From assembly GCA_943325255.2 (NCBI GenBank), contig CALPOS020000046.1, positions 1 through 12,786 of the forward strand: a DNA stretch of 12,786 nucleotides. The letters run 5' to 3'. The position numbers were made by a program, and so were the translations under genes. The stretch is from Sphingobacterium thalpophilum (GTDB taxonomy: Bacteria; Bacteroidota; Bacteroidia; Flavobacteriales; Flavobacteriaceae). The notes beneath the pieces were generated by a model, which saw only the letters and a program-made list of their open reading frames with translations, ran no database searches and was not told where the DNA came from. Positions 6,605 to 12,786 of the stretch are shown in pieces (within the stretch, counting starts at the first letter, position 1; each line of letters opens with the position of its first letter).

Positions 6605-6610
6605 GATTCA

Positions 6611-6679
6611 TAGCCCTGATAGAGGCGATATCCTCGGAGTGTAACGGAGAGATAAAGCCGAAAGCAGGAATAAGCTCCT
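6611..6679 (-). repeat. R2 interspersed repeat, copy 2
   Basis: On the minus strand it starts AGGAGCTTATTCCTGC 5 nt after the PBP stop codon and ends GGATATCGCCTCTATCAGGGCTA. The outer ends match copy 1 at 344-455. The middle (TATCTCTCCGTTACACTCCG) is shorter and folds less well than the copy 1 hairpin, and the extra module of copy 1 is missing. Both copies have the same polarity relative to the gene they follow, so it may serve as the 3' end of the PBP operon transcript. Confidence 0.65.
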
Positions 6680-6684
6680 AACTA

Positions 6685-8976
6685 TTACAATTCAAATTCA
6701 TCTGTATTCTGTTCAAAATCGGTGGTATCTTTTACCGGTGCCCAACAATCGACTTTTATCGAAAGATTGGCCGGTCGTTCAAACTCTGATTTAGAAACAT
6801 GAAGCGTTTCATCTTTATAACATTTTTTCATAAACATAGCCCAAATTGGCAGTGCCGCAGTGGCACCTTGACCGTAGGTGATGCCTTTAAAGCGTGCCGA
6901 ACGATCCTCACAACCTACCCAAACACCACAAGCTAAATTCGGGACCATTCCCATAAACCAGCCGTCGGATTGGTTTTGCGTGGTACCTGTTTTTCCGGCA
7001 ATTGGATTGGTAAACATATACGGATAGCCTGTAACTCTGTTGTAACCATGACCGCCTCCTTGTGTACGCAAACGCGCGCCAGACCCTCCTTCGGTAACGC
7101 CTTCAAGCAATTTGATCACCGCAAAAGCGATGTCTTTGTTGAGTACATCATGCGAGTCTGGAGAGGGTTCGTAAATAACGACGCCATTTTTGTCTTCAAT
7201 GCGTGTGATGAACTGTGGTTTGATGTAAACGCCTTCGTTTGCAAAGGTACTGTAAGCAGCAACCATATCTTCGACCGTAACTTCAACAGCTCCTAATGCG
7301 ATAGACGGTTGGGCGGGGATTTCTGATTTAACACCTAGTTTATGTGTCAATTCTACCACTGCTTCCGGGCCTACTTTATCAATTAGTTTTGCTGATACGG
7401 TGTTGATTGAATTCGCCAATGCTTTCTTAAGCGTCACCATCCCGCGGTATTCGTTATCTGAATTTTTTGGTTCCCAATCTTCCGTAACGTTGTGGCGTCC
7501 TTTATGAATCATAAATGGACTGTCGATGATAGAATCACAAGGCGACATGTTGAGCTGTTCTATGGCGGTGGCGTAAACAAATGGTTTGAAGGTCGAACCT
7601 ACTTGACGGGCGCCTTGACCAACGTGGTCATACTGAAAATACTTGTAATTGATTCCGCCGACCCAAACTTTCACGTGTCCAGTTTGCGGCTCCATGGCCA
7701 TCAGACCCGCTTGCAGAAAGCTCTTGTAGTAGCGGATGGAGTCGGTTGGCGTCATGACGGTGTCTTTTTCACCTTTCCAAGTGAACACTTTCATTTTGGT
7801 TTTTACCCCAAATGATTTGATAATATCTTCTTCAGATTTATCTTGGGCTTCCATTAGCTTCCAACGAGATGAATTTTTCATCGCTTTCTTCATCAATTTC
7901 TTCGTTTCGATTTCAGAAATGTTGACGAACGGTGCGTTCTTATTTTCTTTTTGTTGGCTGGATAGCTCTTCTTGCAAGTTCGGCAAATGCTCTTTCATCG
8001 CTTCTTCTGCGTAGGTCTGCATTCGGGAATCGATGGTGGTGTAAATCTTTAATCCGTCTTTATAAATGTCGTATTCCGTGCCATCTGATTTTTTGTTTTC
8101 CTTCACCCAGTTTTTCATGAAGTCACGAAGGTATTCACGGAAATAAGTTCCGATACCGTCGGTATGACTTTCTGGTTGAAAATGAAGTACGATGGGCTTT
8201 TTTTCTAGTATTTTTTTAGCACCTTCTTCTAAATAGCCATTTCGAACCATTTGACCCAGCACGATATTTCTTCTTTTTTGAACTTTCTCTAAGCGGCGTA
8301 CCGGGTTGTATAGTGATGGATTGGTGAGCATTCCGACCAACATCGCGCTTTCGTCGATGGTCAGGTCGCGTGGTTCTTTACCGAAATACACTTTGGCGGC
8401 AGAACGAATTCCAACTGCAGTATTTACAAAGTCAGCTTTGTTAAAATACATCGCTATAATTTCGTTTTTGGTGTATTGGCGCTCTAATTTAATGGCGATA
8501 ATCCACTCTTTGGCTTTTTGAATGATACGCAAAGGAAGGAATCGAGAGCCTTCGCCGTGAAATAGCAGTTTGGCTAATTGTTGCGTTAAGGTACTTGCGC
8601 CACCGTTGGAACCTAATTTGATTGCAGCGCCTAGCGTTCTTTTTCCGTCGATTCCAGAGTGTTCGTAGAATCGTTCATCTTCTGTCGATACTAGTGCGTC
8701 AACCAAATGTTTTGGTAAGTCAGCGTATTTGATCGACGTTCGGTTTTCGTTGTAGAATTTTCCAATCGTTTCACCGTCCGCAGCGATAATTTCGGTAGCT
8801 AAGTTGGAGTTTGGATTTTCAAGATCTTCAAAGGAAGGCATTGAGCCAAATAGTCCCCAAGAAGCAAAGATGAAGAACAAAACGATTCCGCCTAAAGTAT
8901 AAAAATAGATTTTCCAAAACTTCTTTTTGTAATAAGTAAGATCTTTTGAAGAAGGGTTGTTTTTTGTAGCTGCCAT
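6685..8976 (-). CDS. mrcA: class A penicillin-binding protein (PBP1A-type bifunctional peptidoglycan synthase)
   Basis: A 763-aa inner-membrane enzyme that polymerises and cross-links peptidoglycan. A short cytoplasmic tail is followed by a membrane helix (about 20-42). The glycosyltransferase GT51 domain has STEDERFYEHSGID with the catalytic Glu (E99), GGASTLTQQLAKLL (125-138), and the segment EWIIAIKLERQYTKNEI (157-173). The transpeptidase domain has the nucleophile S461-T-F-K464 in RQVGSTFKPF, S523-I-N525, and K662-T-G in IAGKTGTTQNQSDGWF. All three transpeptidase motifs are intact, and the size fits PBP1A/ponA proteins. It is the last gene of the ricT-gldH-PBP operon, starting 5 bp after the gldH stop. 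It is followed by an R2 repeat. Confidence 0.95.
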   Translation of the reverse strand: MAATKNNPSSKDLTYYKKKFWKIYFYTLGGIVLFFIFASWGLFGSMPSFEDLENPNSNLATEIIAADGETIGKFYNENRTSIKYADLPKHLVDALVSTEDERFYEHSGIDGKRTLGAAIKLGSNGGASTLTQQLAKLLFHGEGSRFLPLRIIQKAKEWIIAIKLERQYTKNEIIAMYFNKADFVNTAVGIRSAAKVYFGKEPRDLTIDESAMLVGMLTNPSLYNPVRRLEKVQKRRNIVLGQMVRNGYLEEGAKKILEKKPIVLHFQPESHTDGIGTYFREYLRDFMKNWVKENKKSDGTEYDIYKDGLKIYTTIDSRMQTYAEEAMKEHLPNLQEELSSQQKENKNAPFVNISEIETKKLMKKAMKNSSRWKLMEAQDKSEEDIIKSFGVKTKMKVFTWKGEKDTVMTPTDSIRYYKSFLQAGLMAMEPQTGHVKVWVGGINYKYFQYDHVGQGARQVGSTFKPFVYATAIEQLNMSPCDSIIDSPFMIHKGRHNVTEDWEPKNSDNEYRGMVTLKKALANSINTVSAKLIDKVGPEAVVELTHKLGVKSEIPAQPSIALGAVEVTVEDMVAAYSTFANEGVYIKPQFITRIEDKNGVVIYEPSPDSHDVLNKDIAFAVIKLLEGVTEGGSGARLRTQGGGHGYNRVTGYPYMFTNPIAGKTGTTQNQSDGWFMGMVPNLACGVWVGCEDRSARFKGITYGQGATAALPIWAMFMKKCYKDETLHVSKSEFERPANLSIKVDCWAPVKDTTDFEQNTDEFEL

Positions 8977-8981
8977 AACAC

Positions 8982-9464
8982 TTACTCTATTTTTTCAATT
9001 CTAAATCCAACGTCTGTAATTCCCTTTAATTCTTTTACACCACTCACTTTTCCAGTTTGTCTAACGGCTTGTTTGATGTGCACTTTGTAGGCGCCAGTAG
9101 TGAATTTCATGCGTTCTTTATAAACCAGTTTACTATCCTTTACATCTGTAAATCCTTCCCCTAATAGCGAGCCATCGGGATTTGCCATTTGGTATTCTAG
9201 GGTGTCAACCAACGTTTTTTTGTTGGGTTGTTCCATGCTGACAATGAGAAACAAATTGTTGAACGGATAATCATTATTGTCTCTAATATTAAGAAATAAA
9301 TTGTATTGTTTTTTGACATCCAGAGCGGGCAAATCAAAACTCACAATGCTGTCTTTATTCCATGCATTTCCAACGGATTTGTATTCGTCAAAAACTCTTT
9401 TTTTGTCGCACGAAACCAACACAATTAATACTAGAAAAAATAAAACGCTATTTCTTAGGTTCAT
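8982..9464 (-). CDS. gldH: gliding motility lipoprotein GldH
   Basis: The 160-aa product begins with a hydrophobic signal (residues 6-18) ending in LVSC, so Cys19 is the lipidated residue. The mature part begins CDKKRVFDEYKSV, which I recognise as GldH. Members of this family are lipoproteins needed for surface gliding in Flavobacterium, together with the Gld/Spr machinery and the type 9 secretion system. The rest is a beta-rich periplasmic domain with conserved-looking FDLPALDVKKQYNLFLNIRDN (44-64). The ATG at 9464 lies within the last 17 bp of ricT, in another frame, and the stop is 5 bp before the PBP start. Translational coupling to ricT is likely. Confidence 0.9.
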   Translation of the reverse strand: MNLRNSVLFFLVLIVLVSCDKKRVFDEYKSVGNAWNKDSIVSFDLPALDVKKQYNLFLNIRDNNDYPFNNLFLIVSMEQPNKKTLVDTLEYQMANPDGSLLGEGFTDVKDSKLVYKERMKFTTGAYKVHIKQAVRQTGKVSGVKELKGITDVGFRIEKIE

Positions 9465-10695
9465 TTCTATTGACAGGAATTATCTTATTAGCCGCCGGGC
9501 GAGGATTGTTGTTATTATTGTTATTTCCGCCATTTCCCGAAGCGGGATTTGGTTTTTTATCGCCTGATGGCTTTCTTTTTTTATTATTTTTTTTCTTTCT
9601 AGTCGGTTGATCGAAACGGGTTAAACTCTCTTGTCCCATGGCGTTATTGAAATCTTTTTCCGGCTCAGTAACAATTTCTAAAGCATAATCTTCAAGCGAA
9701 GAAACTTTGTTTTTGAGTTTGTTTTCTTCTATAATTTCGCGGACTTGTTCAATTTTTAGCACGTGCCATTGTGCAAAATTATTGGTGTAAGCAAACCACA
9801 TCAACCCTTTAAAAATATCTTGCTTTTGACAAATGGCTTCGCCTTTTTCAGTCACTAATTTGGTGTCGAAACTCGGAAAATCCTGCAAAGCATCCATATA
9901 AGTGTCTAGCTCATAGTTCAGGCAACATTTTAGTTTTCCACATTGCCCCGCTAGTTTCTGTGGATTCAAAGAAAGCTGCTGGTAACGTGCCGCTGAGGTA
10001 TTCACACTACGAAAATCGGTTAACCAAGTAGAACAACATAATTCGCGTCCGCAAGAACCAATGCCTCCCAAACGAGATGCTTCTTGACGAAAACCGACTT
10101 GTTTCATTTCGATACGAGCGCTAAAAGCTTTCGCGAAATCTTTGATCAAAAGACGGAAGTCAACGCGATCATTGGCAGTGTAATAAAATGTTGCTTTCGA
10201 GCCATCGCCTTGAAATTCGATGTCAGAAATTTTCATTTCAAGCTTGTGAGAAATAGCAAGTTCACGAGCGCGAACTTTCATCGGCTCTTCTTTGTCACGC
10301 GCATTCGACCAAATATCGATGTCTTTTTGAGAAGCTTTTCGATAAATTTTTGTGATTTCTGTACTCGTAATAGCGACGCCTTTTTTCTTCATTTGAATAC
10401 GGACCAATTCACCAGTTAAGGTAACAATCCCAATGTCATGACCGGGAGAAGCTTCAGTTGCAACGATGTCACCAATGCTTAACGTTAGTTTTTCTGTATT
10501 TCGGTAAAATTCTTTACGTCCGTTTTTGAAGCGAACTTCAACGCAGTCGAAAGGCTCTTGCCCGCTAGGCAAACTCATATTCGCCAACCAATCAAAAACC
10601 GTCAATTTGTTGCAGCTATCGGTGCCGCAAGTCCCATTATTTTTACACCCTTTTGGCGCACCGCCATCAGAAGTGGAACAACTATTACATGCCAT
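9448..10695 (-). CDS. ricT: RicT-type PSP1 domain protein
   Basis: A 415-aa cytoplasmic protein with the PSP1 core seen in Bacillus RicT (YaaT). In Bacillus RicT works with RicA and RicF in a [4Fe-4S]-containing complex affecting RNA maturation and development; the partners and role in Bacteroidota are unknown to me. Conserved core cysteines are in GSCGRELCC (C215, C220, C221) and AGQCGKLKCC (C252, C257, C258). The N terminus is unusually Cys-rich: C3, C6, C17, C23, C28. Residues from about 366 are a basic tail with a run of seven Asn and many Lys/Pro, probably disordered. The frame continues upstream to 10743, but ATG 10695 gives the MACNSC start that I judge correct, since the extra 16 residues look like noise. 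The 3' end overlaps gldH by 17 bp. Confidence 0.87.
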   Translation of the reverse strand: MACNSCSTSDGGAPKGCKNNGTCGTDSCNKLTVFDWLANMSLPSGQEPFDCVEVRFKNGRKEFYRNTEKLTLSIGDIVATEASPGHDIGIVTLTGELVRIQMKKKGVAITSTEITKIYRKASQKDIDIWSNARDKEEPMKVRARELAISHKLEMKISDIEFQGDGSKATFYYTANDRVDFRLLIKDFAKAFSARIEMKQVGFRQEASRLGGIGSCGRELCCSTWLTDFRSVNTSAARYQQLSLNPQKLAGQCGKLKCCLNYELDTYMDALQDFPSFDTKLVTEKGEAICQKQDIFKGLMWFAYTNNFAQWHVLKIEQVREIIEENKLKNKVSSLEDYALEIVTEPEKDFNNAMGQESLTRFDQPTRKKKNNKKRKPSGDKKPNPASGNGGNNNNNNNPRPAANKIIPVNRNEPKK

Positions 10696-10771
10696 AAAAC
10701 TTGAATATATATTGATCGTCGCCAAAGGCAGACTACTAGACAAAAACGTTTAGAGCGTAAAGATAGTATTT

Positions 10772-10806
10772 TTTGCTAAAGTTGCTAAAGTACAAGGACA
10801 CTAAGT
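10772..10806 (-). repeat. degenerate R1-like word cluster
   Basis: On the minus strand TTAGTG, CTTGTA, TTTAGC and TTTAGC follow at spacings of 8, 7 and 9, resembling a worn R1 right arm. It lies between the trhO terminator and ricT. The rest of 10696-10825 shows no gene and no promoter that I can defend. Confidence 0.3.
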
Positions 10807-10825
10807 TGTTCCTTTTTTTTCAATA

Positions 10826-10861
10826 AAAAAGCTTGTTTCGTTTTGTAGAAACAAGCTTTTT
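10826..10861 (-). terminator. rho-independent terminator of trhO
   Basis: Positions 10826-10839 are perfectly complementary to 10848-10861 (14-bp stem, 8-nt loop GTTTTGTA). It sits about 20 bp past the trhO stop, and on the minus strand the stem is followed by TTATTG and further T-rich sequence. The A/T-rich stem end would also give U tracts in the other direction. Confidence 0.85.
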
Positions 10862-10881
10862 AAATTTATTTTGATTGGATT

Positions 10882-12240
10882 TTATTCGATGATTTTGAAT
10901 AATTTATCCGACAATCGCACTCTAAAAGGCACAAAAAAAGTAACTTTATCACCTAAAATTGCATGGTTGTTGGCAGCGCCATTAACAAAAAAGTTTTCCA
11001 AAATCAATTCTTCATTGCCAGTACTTGGACCAGAAATTAGAATCTTATCTCCGTTTTTCAATTCGTGATTTTCAACTAAAAATTGGGCGACGTTGGCTTT
11101 GGTAAAATAATGTTGTGCCGTACCGATCAGTACTTTTTTGATTTTAACTTTTTGTCGAATTGATGCCGGTTTTGCGGCAACAGCCAATGCAACATCTGAC
11201 AAGTCACCTGAATGTTTGAATTTTAATTTGTCGGATTTTCCTTTTCTGAAGATTTTATTGCCTACCGAAACGCCTCGACGAAGTCTGATTTGCTCGTCCA
11301 TGGGCAAGTGAATGATTTCTTGGCATTCAACAGAGCAACAATTTTCCATGACTGCCTTACATTCGTCACATTGAATAAACAACAAATGGCAACCTTCATT
11401 TTCGCAGTTCGTATGATTGTCGCAAGGTTTGCCACATTGATGACATTGTGAGACGATATCGTCGGTGATACGTTCACCCAAACGGTGATCAAACACAAAG
11501 TTTTTCCCGATAAACTTGCTCTCTAGATTTTCTTCTTTGATTTGCTTGGCGTAATTGATAATGCCGCCTTCGAGTTGATATACATTTTTAAAACCTTGGT
11601 GTTTGAAGAAGGCGCTCGCTTTTTCACAACGAATTCCGCCAGTGCAGTACATCACGAGGTTTTTGTCTTCTTTATGATCTTTCAATTGTTCGTTGATGAT
11701 CGGTAAACTTTCTCGAAATGTTTCTACGTCAGGCGTAATCGCTCCTTTAAAATGGCCAATTTCACTTTCGTAATGATTTCTAAAATCGACTACAATCGTG
11801 TTGGGATTTTCGATGATTTGGTTGAATTCATTCGCTTTCAAATGAACGCCGATATTTGTCACATCAAAAGTTTCGTCATTAAGTCCGTCGGCTACAATTT
11901 TGTCACGAACTTTTACGGTTAGTTTTAAAAATGAATGATCGTCTTGTTCGACAGCGACGTTCAATCGAATGTTATTCATAAAGTCATAAACGGCTAAAGT
12001 TTCTCGAAAAGCCTCCATATTTTCGGCCGGAACCGACATTTGCGCATTGATTCCTTCTTTGGCAACATACGTTCGGCCGAGGGCATCGAGTTTGTTCCAT
12101 TCGATAAATAAATCGTCGCGAAATTTTTTGGGATTTTCAATTTTGGCATACGCATAGAAAGACAAAGTAAGTCTTTGTTGGCCAGCTTCATCAATAAGCT
12201 GCGCTCTTTCTTCTGCGCTTAAAGTGTTGTACAGTTGCAT
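10882..12240 (-). CDS. trhO: TrhO-type tRNA uridine(34) hydroxylase with extra C-terminal domain
   Basis: A 452-aa protein. TrhO (YceA) enzymes use oxygen to hydroxylate uridine 34 in tRNA anticodons, giving 5-hydroxyuridine. Residues 1-110 form the N-terminal acylphosphatase-like part (LSFYAYAKIENPKKFRDD; GINAQMSV). A rhodanese domain (about 140-235) carries the catalytic cysteine in YCTGGIRCEK (C199), preceded by DFRNHYESEIGHF. Residues 262-310 are the Cys-rich rhodanese C-terminal region with CHQCG, NCENEGCH, CDEC and CC..C pairs, probably metal-binding. The usual protein ends about here (E. coli about 350 aa). This one continues with a basic linker and a domain of about 90 residues (362-452; HYFTKANVAQF, LKNGDKILISGPSTG, GDKVTFFVPFRVRLSDKLFKI) that resembles the U32-family C-terminal barrel. 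It appears to be a single gene, closed by a hairpin terminator. Confidence 0.9.
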   Translation of the reverse strand: MQLYNTLSAEERAQLIDEAGQQRLTLSFYAYAKIENPKKFRDDLFIEWNKLDALGRTYVAKEGINAQMSVPAENMEAFRETLAVYDFMNNIRLNVAVEQDDHSFLKLTVKVRDKIVADGLNDETFDVTNIGVHLKANEFNQIIENPNTIVVDFRNHYESEIGHFKGAITPDVETFRESLPIINEQLKDHKEDKNLVMYCTGGIRCEKASAFFKHQGFKNVYQLEGGIINYAKQIKEENLESKFIGKNFVFDHRLGERITDDIVSQCHQCGKPCDNHTNCENEGCHLLFIQCDECKAVMENCCSVECQEIIHLPMDEQIRLRRGVSVGNKIFRKGKSDKLKFKHSGDLSDVALAVAAKPASIRQKVKIKKVLIGTAQHYFTKANVAQFLVENHELKNGDKILISGPSTGNEELILENFFVNGAANNHAILGDKVTFFVPFRVRLSDKLFKIIE

Positions 12241-12277
12241 GCTATAAACGTTTAAGTGAGAAATATGTGATGAACTA

Positions 12278-12306
12278 GCTCCGCTCAGTTCGGCTTTGCC
12301 TCGGGT
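12278..12306 (-). repeat. short module also found inside R2 copy 1
   Basis: On the minus strand it reads ACCCGAGGCAAAGCCGAACT and continues GAGCGGAGC. This matches plus-strand 360-389 in all but a few positions, apart from small indels. Both hold a small hairpin (GGC...GCC) at the same place. It lies about 38 bp upstream of the trhO start, possibly in its leader. Confidence 0.5.
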
Positions 12307-12340
12307 CTAATTGGAAGAATTCGAGGGCAAAGATAAAGTT

Positions 12341-12509
12341 TTACCGCAAAGCGCGCAAAGTTTATCGCAAGGCTCGCAAAGATTTTAAAAAAGAAACCGC
12401 AGATTCACAGATTAAAATTTAAAAATCTGTGAATCTGCGGTAAAAATTATAGACACTTAATTATTTCTTGGCGCTCTTAGCGTAATCCTTTGTGAACTTT
12501 ACGGTTAAT
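12341..12509. repeat. R1 composite inverted repeat, copy c (most complete)
   Basis: The left arm begins TTACCGCAAAG and has CGCAA words starting at 12345, 12354, 12366 and 12375, a spacing of 9, 12 and 9. The right arm has TTGGCG, TTAGCG, TTTGTG and TTTACG starting at 12468, 12477, 12489 and 12498, also 9, 12 and 9. A perfect nested palindrome lies between the arms. The right end (ACTTTACGGTTAAT) stops 3 nt before the stop codon of the bacilliredoxin gene on the other strand. Confidence 0.75.
12396..12441 (-). terminator. perfect 18-bp nested palindrome in R1 copy c, possible terminator
   Basis: Positions 12396-12413 pair with 12424-12441 without mismatch, around a 10-nt loop. On the minus strand the stem is followed by TTCTTTTTT, so it could end the bacilliredoxin transcript. 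It differs from 1131-1174 by one substitution and a 2-nt insertion. Confidence 0.6.
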
Positions 12510-12511
12510 TT

Positions 12512-12786
12512 TTAGCAAAACTCTTCGTAAGCGTCTTTTAAGTTCTCCGCAATCAACTCTGCGGGGCGACCTTCAATGTGATGGCGCTCTAACATGTGCA
12601 CTAATTCGCCGTTCTTGAACAAAGCCATACTCGGCGATGACGGAGGGAAAGGAAACATATGTTGTCTGGCAGCATCTACCGCGTCTTTATCGACACCTGC
12701 AAAAACAGTCACTAAATGATCTGGTTTTTTAGCACCATCTAAACTCATTTTTGCTCCTGGACGGGCATTTCTAGCAGCACAACCGC
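12512..12786 (-). CDS. bacilliredoxin of the BrxA/BrxB (YphP/YqiW) family, 3' part
   Basis: The gene enters from the right edge and ends here with EEFC. The ATG at 12748 is internal: the frame stays open to the window edge and reads GCAARNARPGAK before MSLDGAKKPDH. This is the family region just after the conserved CGC active site, of which the second Cys is visible. The thioredoxin-like segment continues with TVFAGVDKDAVDAARQHMFPFPPSSPSMALFKNGE, HMLERHHIEGR, and a C-terminal AENLKDAYEEFC, all typical. In Firmicutes these proteins remove bacillithiol from proteins; in Bacteroidota the thiol partner is not certain, so a general disulfide reductase role is safest. Confidence 0.88.
   Translation of the reverse strand, partial: GCAARNARPGAKMSLDGAKKPDHLVTVFAGVDKDAVDAARQHMFPFPPSSPSMALFKNGELVHMLERHHIEGRPAELIAENLKDAYEEFC

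Noticed and set aside
9500..9600. Low-complexity AT-rich tract as a repeat or frameshift site
   Set aside because: It is explained by the Asn/Lys-rich C-terminal codons of ricT, and the frame stays open to the stop.
10696..10743. Longer start for RicT (extra 16 residues)
   Set aside because: The added residues look like non-coding sequence, and the MACNSC start at 10695 is followed at once by the Cys-rich N terminus that looks native.
12341..12509. CRISPR array
   Set aside because: The words are 6 nt with 3-6 nt between them; there are no repeat-length units, spacers or cas genes.
12749..12786. Treating ATG 12748 as the start of the bacilliredoxin
   Set aside because: The frame is open to the window edge and encodes GCAARNARPGAK, the conserved region around the active site, so the true start is outside.

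Overview
The window looks like chromosomal DNA of a Bacteroidota bacterium, most likely Flavobacterium or a close relative. The evidence is a gldH gliding lipoprotein gene in a tight ricT-gldH-PBP1A operon, AT-rich coding with weak ribosome binding sites, lipoproteins with short lipoboxes, and intergenic repeats built from TTTGCG-type words and AGGAGCTATT-type words, which I know from Flavobacterium genomes. I see no phage, insertion sequence, CRISPR or tRNA/rRNA gene. The genes are ordinary housekeeping genes. The unexplained structure is between the genes and in a few domain architectures.

Layout, left to right. 1-345 (+): the 3' part of a small c-type cytochrome lipoprotein. 346-613: two repeats, no gene. 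614-5134 (+): Ogt-type DNA alkyl transferase, a membrane-anchored serine hydrolase of the beta-lactamase/esterase fold, a predicted 3'-5' exonuclease of the PolB-related family, a SpmA-SpmB fused membrane protein, and a 129-aa protein of unknown function. 5124-6487 (-): the two subunits of a 3-oxoacid CoA-transferase. 6488-6684: repeats. 6685-10695 (-): PBP1A, gldH and ricT, transcribed as ricT-gldH-PBP. 10882-12240 (-): TrhO tRNA hydroxylase with an extra C-terminal domain, followed by a clear hairpin terminator. 12241-12511: repeats. 12512-12786 (-): the 3' part of a bacilliredoxin (BrxA/BrxB family) gene that runs off the right edge.

Intergenic DNA. Nearly all of the longer gaps are filled by three interspersed repeat types. 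R1 (1081-1232, 3183-3260, 12341-12509) is an inverted element whose right arm carries four TTTGCG-like words spaced 9, 11-12 and 9 nt apart; in two copies it holds a nested 18-bp palindrome. R2 (344-455 and 6611-6679) begins with AGGAGCT at, or 5 nt after, the stop codon of the preceding gene. A third module of about 30 nt is embedded in one R2 copy and recurs upstream of trhO. These elements may act as transcription ends or 3'-UTR structures.

The most interesting protein observation is that TrhO carries a C-terminal barrel-like domain resembling the C-terminal domain of U32 peptidase-family proteins. That family includes TrhP, the unrelated enzyme that makes the same tRNA modification.
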